From: Chryseobacterium gleum
GTDB lineage: Bacteria; Bacteroidota; Bacteroidia; Flavobacteriales_D; Crocinitomicaceae
Assembly: GCA_945897565.1 (NCBI GenBank)
Contig: CAMDFN010000008.1
Location: 24,674 to 88,673 of the forward strand
Direction: 5' to 3'
DNA: 64,000 nt
Part shown: positions 27,892 to 37,015 of the stretch, one piece after another
Layout: each line of letters begins with the position of its first letter
Numbering within the stretch: position 1 is the first letter of the stretch
The notes under the pieces: generated by a model
Told to the model about the DNA's origin: nothing
What the model saw: the letters and a program-made list of their open reading frames with translations, nothing else
Database searches by the model: none
Made by a program: the position numbers and the translations under genes

Positions 27892-28935
27892 ACCTAGTTT
27901 TTGCTTCAAGGTTTCAAATTCTACCGTTGGCTCATAGGCCGCCCTGCCTTCTCTTTGAAATGAAGTCAGGATATCCACCAAAAGTTGTTCTGTTTGGTCC
28001 GCAAACAAGACGGGTTCTTGCGCTGTTTTCTCCAACCAATAATTGATTTGTCGGTGGTAAAGAAGATCGAGTTCTGGAATGGTAGTAGCACCTACATCTG
28101 CCGCACCTAGCGCGTTGCAGGTTTGTTCGTAGTGCCCTTTCATCGGGATCACCATCGTGTTTTTACCTAAGAAGAGCGCCTCTGAGGGCAATTCAAAGCC
28201 AGCGCCACAAAGTACGCCCGTTGCGTTGATCAAACTTTGTTGAAAGCGCAGCTGGCTGATCGGCTCAATAAATACGTTGTCTACGCGATAAGCGTACTGG
28301 GCATGTTTAGAAAACACTTCCCATCTGACATCAAATTGTCGCAAAAAATGCATCAGCACGTCGTCGTGGTAGCCCGGAAGATACACCGTATAATGCCCTT
28401 GATCGGAAGGTTGTGCATTCCTGATCTCATGTCGAATGACAGGTGTAAAAACACGCTCGTCGTAGGACTTGAAATGAAAACCATATTTCTGTCGCGACGG
28501 TGCATAATGCTGCAACACATAACGCCCAAACGCGGCTCTTCCCTCGGGTTTAGGTGCCAAAGGATGCACCACAGCAGCCTGATGACTCAGCTCAATGCAA
28601 GGCACCCCATTGAGTAGCGCTGACCAAGCCGAAACAGGTTCGAAATCACTAAGAACGAGGTCATATTTCTTGATAGGAAAAGACCTAATTTCTGCTATGA
28701 GGTCTATTGGGTGGGTATTCTTCAAGGATTTCAATATGCTGATATCACCATTTTTTCCACTTGAAAAAGTAAGGCCTGTGCGTTGGTAGTTGATGTCGAA
28801 ATCGGCCTGGATTTGAGCTTGATTGCCACTTATGAGGGTGTCGACGTCTACATATTTTTTCAATAACGGCACAATTTCATGAGCTCGGCTCAAATGACCG
28901 TTGCCGGTACCTTGGATGGCATACAACACCTTCAT
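27871..28935 (-). CDS. Glycosyltransferase family protein (MurG/GT28-like fold)
   Basis: A 354-residue cytosolic protein starting MKVLYAIQGTGNGHLSRA, the glycine-rich nucleotide-sugar loop with His seen in GT-B enzymes. The middle has DLVLSDFEPVSAWSALL and PCIELSHQAAV; the C-terminal donor-binding half has ATGVLCGAGFELPSEALFLGKN and VIPMKGHYEQTCNA. This fits the family annotated glycosyltransferase, often beside LpxH-like hydrolases. The acceptor is unknown, though lipid or cell-surface glycan is likely. It starts 2 bp after the phosphoesterase and is cotranscribed. Confidence 0.8.
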   Translation of the reverse strand: MKVLYAIQGTGNGHLSRAHEIVPLLKKYVDVDTLISGNQAQIQADFDINYQRTGLTFSSGKNGDISILKSLKNTHPIDLIAEIRSFPIKKYDLVLSDFEPVSAWSALLNGVPCIELSHQAAVVHPLAPKPEGRAAFGRYVLQHYAPSRQKYGFHFKSYDERVFTPVIRHEIRNAQPSDQGHYTVYLPGYHDDVLMHFLRQFDVRWEVFSKHAQYAYRVDNVFIEPISQLRFQQSLINATGVLCGAGFELPSEALFLGKNTMVIPMKGHYEQTCNALGAADVGATTIPELDLLYHRQINYWLEKTAQEPVLFADQTEQLLVDILTSFQREGRAAYEPTVEFETLKQKLGLLRYFF

Positions 28936-28936
28936 C

Positions 28937-29776
28937 TTAGTTCACTTGCAAACCAGAAATCACTTCTTTCAACAACTGCTCATAATTGAGCGCGTCTTTG
29001 TATTGCGCTTTCATATCGGTTTGGTCAAAAACGACACTGCGGTCATGGCGATATAGCGTCCACTTTTCATCGTGGTATTCGAGTGCAGTAGAATTTTCTA
29101 CCCAGTCTCCAGAATTCAAATACAAGACTTCTCCCCCATCTTTACCGGTCATTATCTTGATTTGTGGCTGGTGGATATGCCCACATACTACAAATTGATA
29201 ATCAGAACACATGGCAATTTCAGCGGCTGTTAATTCAAAATTATTGACGTATTTCACAACGCCTTTGACACCGTCTTTGACCTTCTGAGAAAGTGAAATT
29301 CTACCTCTACCCAAGCGTTCCGAAACCCAGTTCATGAACGTATTCAATACAATTAGCAAATCGTAACCTTTTCCACCTAATTTGGCCACCCATTTCGAAT
29401 GCTTCATGGTGGTGTCAAATACATCGCCATGAAAAATCCAAGCCTTACCTGTGGGCAGATCCAGCAATAACTTATTTTGGATTTCTAAACCACCCATTTT
29501 GAAGCCCTTGAATTTGCGGAGCATTTCATCGTGGTTACCAGTGATGTAATATACTTTCGTGCCGTTTGTCAGCATAGAAGCTACCGATTTGAGTACTTCC
29601 ATGTGCGCCGCCGGAAAATAGCGCTTGTTGAACTGCCAGATGTCAATGATATCGCCATTGAGCACCAATGTTTCTGGATCAATACTTTTTAAATACGATA
29701 CCAATTCGGCCGCTCTCGAACCATAAGTTCCTAGATGCACATCCGAAATCACGACTAAATCTACTTTACGCTTCAT
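28937..29776 (-). CDS. UDP-2,3-diacylglucosamine diphosphatase-like metallophosphoesterase (LpxH family)
   Basis: A 279-residue calcineurin-like phosphoesterase with all metal motifs: DVHLGTYGSR, NGDIIDIWQFN, YITGNHDEMLRK, WIFHGDVFD and CGHIHQPQI. The DIWQ spacing and length fit the LpxH/LpxH2-like group, which hydrolyses UDP-2,3-diacylglucosamine in lipid A synthesis; some Bacteroidota homologues may act on other substrates. It leads into a GT-B glycosyltransferase, consistent with a role in surface glycolipids. The family is strong, the exact lipid A role is inferred. Confidence 0.82.
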   Translation of the reverse strand: MKRKVDLVVISDVHLGTYGSRAAELVSYLKSIDPETLVLNGDIIDIWQFNKRYFPAAHMEVLKSVASMLTNGTKVYYITGNHDEMLRKFKGFKMGGLEIQNKLLLDLPTGKAWIFHGDVFDTTMKHSKWVAKLGGKGYDLLIVLNTFMNWVSERLGRGRISLSQKVKDGVKGVVKYVNNFELTAAEIAMCSDYQFVVCGHIHQPQIKIMTGKDGGEVLYLNSGDWVENSTALEYHDEKWTLYRHDRSVVFDQTDMKAQYKDALNYEQLLKEVISGLQVN

Positions 29777-29873
29777 GGCTTTTTTTGGTAAAGTTCAGGT
29801 TGTGATGTTTCTTTGGTTTTAAGTAAAAGTTAATCTTCTCTAGATCTTTCAAAACCAAATTGTTGATAACAAA

Positions 29874-29898
29874 AAAAGGGACCCGATGAGTCCCTTTT
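29874..29898 (-). terminator. Terminator of the choice-of-anchor-I gene
   Basis: AAAAGGGAC (29874-29882) and GTCCCTTTT (29890-29898) pair perfectly around a 7-nt loop, and on the minus strand a T run follows (29871-29877). It lies 20 bp beyond the stop at 29918. Confidence 0.8.
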
Positions 29899-29917
29899 CT
29901 AATTGGTAAAAATTGTT

Positions 29918-32900
29918 TTATTGTTTGATAATTCTTTGTGTTTGCATATGATTTTCTCCAGTGAGTTGAAGCAAATACATGCCGCTTGGGTAATTGGTCA
30001 TGTCCAACAAGATCGGACTGGCATGCACACTTGTTTGACTCAATAATTTACCTTCCAAGTTGCGCAGCGATACTTCAATTAAAGCCCCTTCGAACTCGAT
30101 ATTTAAGAAACTATTTGTTGGGTTAGGGTAAATTTCAAAAGTGAAAGCCTCATCTTGTAAGCCTACACATGGATCTGAACCAATGACCACGCTATCCACA
30201 GCCTGGCAACCGTTGGCGTTCAAGCCGGTAAGCACATATGTTCCGGGCTGGTTAATTGAAATGATTGGCGAGTTACTTCCTGTATTCCAAGTGATAGACT
30301 GTGCGCTTCCACTCGCAGCTAGCGTAACAGGAAATTGATCAGCACAAACCACCTGGTCTTGACCCGCACTCACTACAGGAGAATTAAGTAAATTCACTTG
30401 AAAAGTACCTGCGTTTTGACAACCATTTGCATCTTCAACTTGTAGGTCAAATGTACCCGCTGAGCTGCCTGTTAAGGCCTCATTTGTTTGTCCGTTAGAC
30501 CAAATATAAGTCAGTGAAGTACCTGTGGCATTGGACAGAATTGAGTAAGGTAAATTTGCCGAACAAACACCAATTATGGTATCTTGAACCAAAACCGGTA
30601 TAGGTAAAACGCTCACTTGTGTTGCTGCCGAATTGACACAGCCTGTTGCAAGATCGGTAACATTCACGGTATAAGTGCCTGCACTTGAAACCGAAACTCC
30701 ACTAGTTTGCGCACCTGTATTCCAAGCAAAACTTACATTGGACGCAAGAGAATTGACAGCTATAGGAAGGTTGTTGGCACAAGCGGAAAACTGTGTAGCT
30801 AAGGCAACTAAAGGCAATGCATTGACCACAACTTGAAGGGTGTCATTGGCACTACAACCCGCAGCAGATGTTCCTGTAACAGCAAACAGTTGCGTTCCAG
30901 AAAGTGGTGTTACATAACTTCCGTTGACCGCGTTGTTGTTCCAAGTATAACTCAACGCACCACTTGCGTTCAATTGAATGGAGTCTCCAGCGCATATGCT
31001 TAGATCTAAACCTGCTTGTGTTGCAGGTAAAGCATTCACCGTGAGCTGAACCGCATCTTGTGCTTGGCAACCTGTTGTTGTATTGACACCAGTAACGGTA
31101 TAGGTGTTGGTACCTGAAAAGCCTTGCGTCGTGATATTCAGTTGCGTTCCGGCCTGACCATTATTCCAGATATAGTTTGTAGCGGTACCGCTGGCCTGAA
31201 GATTGACCACAGCTCCAGAACATACGCTTAAGTCATTACCTGCATTGACTTGCGGCAATGGATTTACGATGAGGTTGAAAACCGCCGAAGTATCCACACA
31301 ACCAAGTGTTGTATTTTGAACTGCTACTTTATAGGCTCCTGCACTTGTTGCATTTAAGGTACTCGCAGTGGCACCCGTAACGACTTGATTATTGACTAGC
31401 CATTGGTAGGTAATATTAGAGAATGTATTGATATTCAAATTGACAGACTGGCCTGAACAAATGGTGTTATTTGCAGCAGTAATGACAGCTCCAGATGCAA
31501 CCGCACATGAGTTCATTTGGAAAATAGAAAGCGTTGAACTGACTTCATTGGCCAATAAAACCAAATGCTGACCATTCGGTGAATCTTGCGCGTCAATGAC
31601 AATAATGCCTTCAGCCCCTAAGTCCGGACCGTTTGGATTGCTGGCCGATCGGTTGTTGGCATAACCCACATAAATTGGTGTAGTAGGGTTGTCAACATTG
31701 AAAATCATGACCCCACCTACTCGCTCTAATGCAGCGAATACATAAGTGTGTCCGTTGAATTGATGCACAGCGATGCCTTCCACTTCCGGACCTTTATCGT
31801 CTGAACGGTTTTTGAGCGCTGGGGTTCCTACTGTATTAGAAGCATTGAATAAAGTACTAAAAGTAGGATGGTTGGCAATGATTTGCTCAATCATATCTTT
31901 TGAATCAAAAACTTGTGCACCGGTTGTCGGGTTCCAAATACTAAAAGACCTGCCAGACATCACGTGCAGCTCGTCGTAGTCGCCATCTCCATCGGTGTCT
32001 CCTGAATATTTCAATGCCGATAAACGACCTAAGAACTTATTATTTCTAAGAATAGACGCATCGGGGAAAGCGGTAGCATCAAGCAAATTAAAGGTTGTAG
32101 AGGAAATGCGATTGGCATCGATTACCGAACCAAATTCACGAGAATCACCCTCATTTGCAGTAAATAAATATCCTTGACTTCCTATTGTTTTGTACGTCAT
32201 GGCATCTGGCATGTAAGCACCTTTAATTGGTAAATCACCAGTGATCAAAACCATTCCACTCTGATCCGATGCATCGAGTGCATTGTTTGATCCTGCAGCG
32301 TAAGAGGAATAACCAAACGGTGTTAAAGAAATAATTGTATTGGTAAGTAAGTCAATGGTAAGCAAGGCGTTGTTTTCTTGCAAGGTGACATAAGCTTTGG
32401 TATTGTCAGTAGAAACTGCAATGTATTCTGGTTCTAAATCTTGTGCTACACTTGCACTTGAGCTAAAAATACGGATGCCTTGCGCGCGCAACGCAACCTC
32501 TTGTCCGTTGTATTGGCTTAAAGATATGTTTGTGACGTTGGCTTGTGTAAGCGCTGTAATGCCTCCAGAGATATTGATAATAGAAACAGAACCCTCTGGA
32601 TCGGCTGAATAAGTAGCATTCGGCTCACCTTCGTTTGCAGTCAAAATTTTGGTGTAATCTTGATTGAAGGCAATCATGTCTGGCATAGCGCCAACTGTAA
32701 CTTGGTTTTGAAAAACACCGTTTTGATCAAAGAAAACTACCGAACCGTTGAGTTGCGCATTGGCATTCTCTATTGCAACGGCCACAATACCGTTTTTAGC
32801 GACAATTGAATTGATACCACCATAAGGCGCCATAGATATACTTGTAATCAGAACAGGCACTGCAGGATTGCTAAAGTTGACTACATCCATTTTCTGACCA

Positions 32901-34054
32901 ATACTATTGGCGATATACAAACGATCTGTTGTTGGGTCAAAAGCAACAATTTCAGCGGAGTTTGTTCCGGTAGCGCCGTTAGAGAAACTCGTGAGTAACT
33001 GCAAATTGAGCTCATTACTCGGTGTTGGCGCAACATAATCATTGTCTTTGATGAATATAATGCTGTAATTGTTGGTCAAGGAGGCCGTAGCGTTCTCAGA
33101 ATTGAGCAACTTCACCACAATGCGCTCCGCTTTTTCAGCAAGGGCATCATCGGTAATTTGGATAGGTAAATTAAATACGCCGTTGCTTGCAGAAGGAACT
33201 GTTAGAGTACCAGCCCAAGTAAAATCAGAATTCACGGTAGCGTTGTGATAGGTCGAAAAACCAAAATTGACGGTAACCGGTGCTTGATTGGCGTTGGCTA
33301 TTGTTACAGGTACATTTACTGTACCTGCATTTTCATTGATTGCAAAGAAGTTGCTTGCCGAAGCAATAGATACATCTACTGGTGCTTCAAAAACACGCAC
33401 GAGGTCAAAACGTGAGGTGCCGGTAGTAGAAAATGTACTCGTTGAGCGCGCTGCCAAATAAGTACCTGCTGTAGGGTCAAATGCAGCTACCAAACGAAAA
33501 GCTAAATTAGGTTTGTTATTGAAATTGGTATTGGCGGCAAACGATGCCGTTCTAAAATACCAAGTATCACCCGTTCCGGTAGCTTGCGGAGTAAAGGTAA
33601 ATGTAGTGGTGTCAACCCAAACTGCCGTACCGCCTGTGCTTGCGCCCGTGTGGTCTAGTGTATACTGCAACACCCAAGTGTTGGGCGCCGTATTGCTCAA
33701 GCGCTGCCAAAAAGAGATGCCGATTCTTGAAAAACCTGTTGTATTGGCATTGATCTGAACACCTCGGGTTTTGGAACCCGTAGCTTGCGCAGGCCAACCT
33801 GTTGCATTGAAACCTGAGTTATCTGTTGTATTCGTTTCTATTGGAAGCACTGTTCCGGTGTATCCAGTTGCGTAGGAATAAGTGGAGCCACCTACAACAT
33901 CGAAAGAACCGAGTCCATTTACGGGAATGTTTGTTCCAGTGGCTGCATTGACATCATTTACCAATGAATTGAAATCCCAGTGTGTTACTAAAGATTGTTG
34001 GGTTTTCCCTAAAAAAGGAACAATTAGAAGGCATAAGAGTAGTTGTCTTTTCAT
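29918..34054 (-). CDS. Choice-of-anchor I domain protein with Ig/PKD-like repeats and a T9SS type A sorting domain
   Basis: About 1378 residues from the second of two adjacent ATGs (34057 and 34054). Order: signal peptide (MKRQLLLCLLIVPFLGKTQ), an N-terminal jelly-roll region, a Calx-beta-like segment (FAINENAGTVNVPVTI), the choice-of-anchor I beta-propeller (NELNLQLLTSFSNGATGTNS, ILTANEGEPNATYSADPEGS, GDSREFG, YVFAALERVGGVMIFNVDN), then about six Ig/PKD-like repeats each with a V/I-C-S/A-G-x opening and a (T/Y)-(I/T)-W-(N/S)-(N/T)-G strand, and a type A domain ending QTQRIIKQ. It is secreted through the T9SS. The propeller is found in phosphatase- or nuclease-associated proteins, but no catalytic motif is visible. 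A perfect inverted repeat abuts the start. Confidence 0.9.
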   Translation of the reverse strand: MKRQLLLCLLIVPFLGKTQQSLVTHWDFNSLVNDVNAATGTNIPVNGLGSFDVVGGSTYSYATGYTGTVLPIETNTTDNSGFNATGWPAQATGSKTRGVQINANTTGFSRIGISFWQRLSNTAPNTWVLQYTLDHTGASTGGTAVWVDTTTFTFTPQATGTGDTWYFRTASFAANTNFNNKPNLAFRLVAAFDPTAGTYLAARSTSTFSTTGTSRFDLVRVFEAPVDVSIASASNFFAINENAGTVNVPVTIANANQAPVTVNFGFSTYHNATVNSDFTWAGTLTVPSASNGVFNLPIQITDDALAEKAERIVVKLLNSENATASLTNNYSIIFIKDNDYVAPTPSNELNLQLLTSFSNGATGTNSAEIVAFDPTTDRLYIANSIGQKMDVVNFSNPAVPVLITSISMAPYGGINSIVAKNGIVAVAIENANAQLNGSVVFFDQNGVFQNQVTVGAMPDMIAFNQDYTKILTANEGEPNATYSADPEGSVSIINISGGITALTQANVTNISLSQYNGQEVALRAQGIRIFSSSASVAQDLEPEYIAVSTDNTKAYVTLQENNALLTIDLLTNTIISLTPFGYSSYAAGSNNALDASDQSGMVLITGDLPIKGAYMPDAMTYKTIGSQGYLFTANEGDSREFGSVIDANRISSTTFNLLDATAFPDASILRNNKFLGRLSALKYSGDTDGDGDYDELHVMSGRSFSIWNPTTGAQVFDSKDMIEQIIANHPTFSTLFNASNTVGTPALKNRSDDKGPEVEGIAVHQFNGHTYVFAALERVGGVMIFNVDNPTTPIYVGYANNRSASNPNGPDLGAEGIIVIDAQDSPNGQHLVLLANEVSSTLSIFQMNSCAVASGAVITAANNTICSGQSVNLNINTFSNITYQWLVNNQVVTGATASTLNATSAGAYKVAVQNTTLGCVDTSAVFNLIVNPLPQVNAGNDLSVCSGAVVNLQASGTATNYIWNNGQAGTQLNITTQGFSGTNTYTVTGVNTTTGCQAQDAVQLTVNALPATQAGLDLSICAGDSIQLNASGALSYTWNNNAVNGSYVTPLSGTQLFAVTGTSAAGCSANDTLQVVVNALPLVALATQFSACANNLPIAVNSLASNVSFAWNTGAQTSGVSVSSAGTYTVNVTDLATGCVNSAATQVSVLPIPVLVQDTIIGVCSANLPYSILSNATGTSLTYIWSNGQTNEALTGSSAGTFDLQVEDANGCQNAGTFQVNLLNSPVVSAGQDQVVCADQFPVTLAASGSAQSITWNTGSNSPIISINQPGTYVLTGLNANGCQAVDSVVIGSDPCVGLQDEAFTFEIYPNPTNSFLNIEFEGALIEVSLRNLEGKLLSQTSVHASPILLDMTNYPSGMYLLQLTGENHMQTQRIIKQ

Positions 34055-34057
34055 CAT

Positions 34058-34094
34058 CTTGATTTTAAGACAAAATAAATGCCTTAAAATCAAG
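34058..34094. promoter_or_regulatory. 12-bp perfect inverted repeat next to the choice-of-anchor-I start codon
   Basis: CTTGATTTTAAG (34058-34069) and CTTAAAATCAAG (34083-34094) are exact inverted repeats with a 13-nt spacer. On the coding strand the second arm touches the ATG at 34057 and the spacer reads GCATTTATTTTGT, which contains a promoter-like TATTTTG. It could be an operator or, if transcribed, an RNA hairpin masking the start. Confidence 0.5.
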
Positions 34095-34130
34095 TGCATA
34101 TTTCCTATTTATTAATATTATGTTTAGTTT

Positions 34131-36047
34131 TTATGAACGCTTTAATGCTACAAGTAGCTCCACCAAACTCGGATCCAAAAGTGTACTGGTATCGCCCAAA
34201 TTGGTGGTATCGCCTTCGGCAATTTTGCGCAAAATGCGGCGCATGATTTTGCCGCTGCGCGTTTTGGGCAAGCCCGGCACAAACAAGATCTGATCTGGTT
34301 TGGCAATGGGCCCAATGATGCGCGCAACCGTTTGTAAGATATCTTGTTTGCTTAGTTGCACATTTCCGTGTGTGTCTTCAATAATGACGTACGCAAAAAT
34401 GCCTTGCCCTTTGATGTCGTGCGGATAACCCACCACTGCGCTTTCGATAACACCCGCGTGCATATTGATGGCGTTTTCGACTTCTGCGGTGCCTATGCGG
34501 TGGCCACTAACGTTGAGCACGTCGTCTACCCTACCTGTAATTCTGTACATGCCGTTTTCATCTCTAAGGCAGCCATCGCCCGTAAAATAGAGGTTTTCAT
34601 AGGTAGAAAAATAGGTCTGGCGACAGCGCTCGTGGTCGTTGTAGGTGCTTCTGATCATGCCTGGCCAAGGGAATTTGATACACAAATTGCCATTGACGCC
34701 ATTGCCTTCAATTTCTACGCCGTTTTCGTCCACTAGGCAAGGCTGAACACCTGGTAGTGGAAGCGTCGCATAAGAGGGCTTTGCTGGTGTAACCCCAGCT
34801 AAATTGGAAATCATGACGCCACCCGTTTCGGTTTGCCACCAGGTATCTACAATTGGGCAGCGTTTGTGACCAATTTGTTCGTTGTACCAATGCCATGCTT
34901 CTTCGTTGATAGGCTCACCAACAGAACCCAACACTTTTAAAGAACTGAGGTCTTTGCCTTTGATGGCATCTAGCCCAAAACTCATGAGACTGCGAATGGC
35001 GGTTGGCGCGGTATAGAAGATGTCTACTCGGTATTTTTCGATGATTTCCCAGAACCTGCCTGCATCTGGCCAAGTGGGCACACCTTCAAACATAAGCGTG
35101 GTGGCACCGGCGCTCAGCGGACCGTAAATGATATAGCTATGGCCGGTGATCCAGCCGATGTCTGCAGTGCAAAAATGAACCTGCCCTGGTTGGTATTGAA
35201 ACACATTCACAAAAGTATAGTTGGCCCAGACCATGTAGCCCGCTGTGGTGTGCACCACACCTTTTGGTTTGCCTGTTGAACCCGAGGTGTAAAGGATAAA
35301 TAAAATGTCCTCGGCATCCATGGCCACTGGCGCAACTGCTGGGTTGCCCATGGTTTCTACTTTCTTGATTTCGTCTTCCCACCAGACATCGCGGCCTTTC
35401 AGCATGGACACTGGCGTACGCGTACGGTTGCAAACAATGACGCGCTTGATGGTTTTGTTGCCCACCAATGCGTCGTCTATGACACTTTTGAGCGCAATAT
35501 CTTTGGCACCGCGAAAGGCGCCGTCGCAGGTAATGATAAATTCAGCACCTGCGTCGGCTAGCCTATCGGCAATGGCTTGGGCTGAAAAGCCACCAAAAAT
35601 AACCGAGTGAATGGCGCCAATGCGGGCACATGCCAGCGTTGCAATGGCAAGTTCAGGCACCATGCCCATGTAAATACAAACGCGGTCTCCTTTCTTGACC
35701 CCATTGTTGAGCAGCACATTGGCAAATTGCTGCACTTTGAAATGCAATTCATTGTAGCTAAGCACGCGGTGCTGCTCTTCGGGGTCATTGGGCTCCCAAA
35801 TGATAGCGGGCTCATTGCCGCGCGTAGCGAGATGTCTGTCCAGACAGTTTTCAGTAATATTGAGCTGAGCCCCTTTGAACCATTCTATTTTTGGGTCTTT
35901 GAAATTCCAGTCCAGGACTTTGTCCCATTTCTTTTGCCAGGTAAAATTGTCGGCAATGGCTGCCCAAAAGCCTTCGGGGTCTTGGATACTTTTTTGATAA
36001 GCAGCTTTGTAGGCAGCAAAGGTATGGAGTTGATAAGGATGGTTCAT
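34131..36047 (-). CDS. acs: Acetate-CoA ligase (acetyl-CoA synthetase)
   Basis: AMP-forming enzyme that makes acetyl-CoA from acetate, ATP and CoA. The 638-residue length is normal. Motifs: YTSGSTGKPKGVVHTTAGYM (P-loop), VDTWWQTETGG, FTGDGCLRDENGMYRITGRVDD, and the C-terminal lysine Lys600 in PKTRSGKIMRRIL, the residue regulated by acetylation in other bacteria. No Pat/Gcn5-type acetyltransferase is next to it. It is flanked by the choice-of-anchor-I and SOUL genes with short gaps. Identification is certain. Confidence 0.97.
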   Translation of the reverse strand: MNHPYQLHTFAAYKAAYQKSIQDPEGFWAAIADNFTWQKKWDKVLDWNFKDPKIEWFKGAQLNITENCLDRHLATRGNEPAIIWEPNDPEEQHRVLSYNELHFKVQQFANVLLNNGVKKGDRVCIYMGMVPELAIATLACARIGAIHSVIFGGFSAQAIADRLADAGAEFIITCDGAFRGAKDIALKSVIDDALVGNKTIKRVIVCNRTRTPVSMLKGRDVWWEDEIKKVETMGNPAVAPVAMDAEDILFILYTSGSTGKPKGVVHTTAGYMVWANYTFVNVFQYQPGQVHFCTADIGWITGHSYIIYGPLSAGATTLMFEGVPTWPDAGRFWEIIEKYRVDIFYTAPTAIRSLMSFGLDAIKGKDLSSLKVLGSVGEPINEEAWHWYNEQIGHKRCPIVDTWWQTETGGVMISNLAGVTPAKPSYATLPLPGVQPCLVDENGVEIEGNGVNGNLCIKFPWPGMIRSTYNDHERCRQTYFSTYENLYFTGDGCLRDENGMYRITGRVDDVLNVSGHRIGTAEVENAINMHAGVIESAVVGYPHDIKGQGIFAYVIIEDTHGNVQLSKQDILQTVARIIGPIAKPDQILFVPGLPKTRSGKIMRRILRKIAEGDTTNLGDTSTLLDPSLVELLVALKRS

Positions 36048-36085
36048 TTCAGCAAGTTTGTGCTAAAATAACGAGAAATCACATG

Positions 36086-36664
36086 CTACTCAATTTCAAA
36101 AGCCACCTCATTGCGACGACCAATAAAATCCCAGGGGGCGTTGTAGCCCATGTAAATCAATTTATCTTGATAAGCAATGCCTTCATTATTTAAAAGTGCT
36201 CTCAATTCCTGTGCTTTTTCGGCAATTTTGTCGTCATTGGTATAACCTCCAAAACGCAAAACGGCGAGCGTGCGCTCTGCTTGTTTGGCAATCTTCACAT
36301 TCTGGCTATTCGGATTCGGAAGAGCCTCCATACTGTATTGCTTGGGCATCACAAAAGCCACTTGGGTTTTGGCACCCATCTCCATCACAACAGGTGAGGT
36401 CATGGCAATTTTTTCGCCCTTTTCATTGCCGCCAAAGATATAGCCCGCCACTCTTCTGAAGCCCAAACTACTGTTTTCGCTGTAGGTATTTGAATCTAAA
36501 TCAGTTTGTGCCAAAACCAAACTCGGATAGCGCCGAATCTCTGCTTTTTTTGACAACACACGAAGTACTTCGTAGTCAGGCGTTTCTATTGATGAGCGCA
36601 TAATGGAGAGGAGTAAAATGAATAAAAGTCCAATGACAGAAAGGACAATAAGTAGTTTTTTCAA
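36086..36664 (-). CDS. SOUL family heme-binding-like protein
   Basis: The start was placed at the TTG at 36664, giving 192 residues beginning (M)KKLLIVLSVIGLLFILLLSIM, a membrane anchor or signal. The open frame continues upstream across tRNA-Arg, which cannot be coding, and the next ATG would remove the anchor. The SOUL domain shows PDYEVLRVLSKKAEIRRYPS, GFRRVAGYIFGGNEKGEKIAMTSPV and a C-terminal YNAPWDFIGRRNEV. SOUL proteins bind heme or tetrapyrroles in some organisms; in bacteria the role is unclear. Family is strong, start moderate. Confidence 0.85.
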   Translation of the reverse strand: MKKLLIVLSVIGLLFILLLSIMRSSIETPDYEVLRVLSKKAEIRRYPSLVLAQTDLDSNTYSENSSLGFRRVAGYIFGGNEKGEKIAMTSPVVMEMGAKTQVAFVMPKQYSMEALPNPNSQNVKIAKQAERTLAVLRFGGYTNDDKIAEKAQELRALLNNEGIAYQDKLIYMGYNAPWDFIGRRNEVAFEIE

Positions 36665-36686
36665 GCGCTTTTTTTCTTTTATAACA

Positions 36687-36715
36687 TTGCTTTTGCAAAA
36701 AAGTTCATATATTTG
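36687..36715 (+). promoter_or_regulatory. Promoter of tRNA-Arg
   Basis: TTG (36687-36689) and TATATTTG (36708-36715, exact TAnnTTTG) are 18 nt apart, and the tRNA begins 11 nt later. Confidence 0.6.
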
Positions 36716-36726
36716 CAAACGAAAAT

Positions 36727-36800
36727 GGCCTCGTAGCTCAACTGAATAGAGCATTAGATTACGGCTCTGAAGGTTTCAGGTTTGAATCCTGACGAGGTCA
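36727..36800 (+). tRNA. tRNA-Arg (anticodon ACG)
   Basis: Acceptor GGCCTCG (36727-36733) pairs with CGAGGTC (36793-36799, one G-T pair), discriminator A. D-stem GCTC/GAGC, anticodon stem TTAGA/TCTGA with loop TTACGGC giving anticodon ACG, T-stem TCAGG/CCTGA with loop TTTGAAT. CCA is not encoded. The 3' end and the following terminator are duplicated 240 bp downstream. Confidence 0.95.
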
Positions 36801-36835
36801 CAAAAAGAACCCAGCACGAAAGTGCCGGGTTTTTT
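36785..36835 (+). repeat. 51-bp direct repeat, copy A (tRNA-Arg 3' end plus terminator)
   Basis: These bases are identical to 37025-37075. The repeat runs from the T-loop of tRNA-Arg through the acceptor stem and the whole terminator. This is the classic place for an integrase attachment site, so A may be the attachment core belonging to the functional tRNA. Confidence 0.9.
36808..36835 (+). terminator. Terminator of tRNA-Arg
   Basis: AACCCAGCAC (36808-36817) and GTGCCGGGTT (36822-36831) pair around a GAAA tetraloop with one A-C mismatch, followed by T residues. Confidence 0.85.
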
Positions 36836-36871
36836 GCTTTTAGGAGCAAGCAAAATTTATTTTGACTTGCG

Positions 36872-36902
36872 GATAAAACAAAAAAGACGAGAACTGCGCA
36901 GC
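36872..36902 (+). repeat. Degenerate direct repeat upstream of the toxin-antitoxin pair, copy 1
   Basis: A stretch of GATAAAA, an A run, GA and then exact AACTGCGCAGC (36892-36902). The same pattern recurs at 37811-37838, with the toxin-antitoxin genes between. Confidence 0.4.
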
Positions 36903-36938
36903 AGTTTGGGTTCTATGCTTGGATTGACCAAATACGAG

Positions 36939-36958
36939 AGGATCTGAAATCCTGACGA
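36939..36958 (+). repeat. 20-bp partial tRNA-tail repeat
   Basis: AGGATCTGAAATCCTGACGA is repeated exactly at 37016-37035. It resembles the T-arm and the start of the acceptor strand of tRNA-Arg with a few changes, so three copies of this tail exist within 250 bp. Confidence 0.75.
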
Positions 36959-37015
36959 TAATGTCCAAATGAGCGCAGCGAATAAAGGCGTTTTGTCCAC
37001 TGCACGTACAGAGGA

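Noticed and set aside
36665..36754. Upstream extension of the SOUL protein
   Set aside because: It is antisense to tRNA-Arg and its promoter and has no family similarity.
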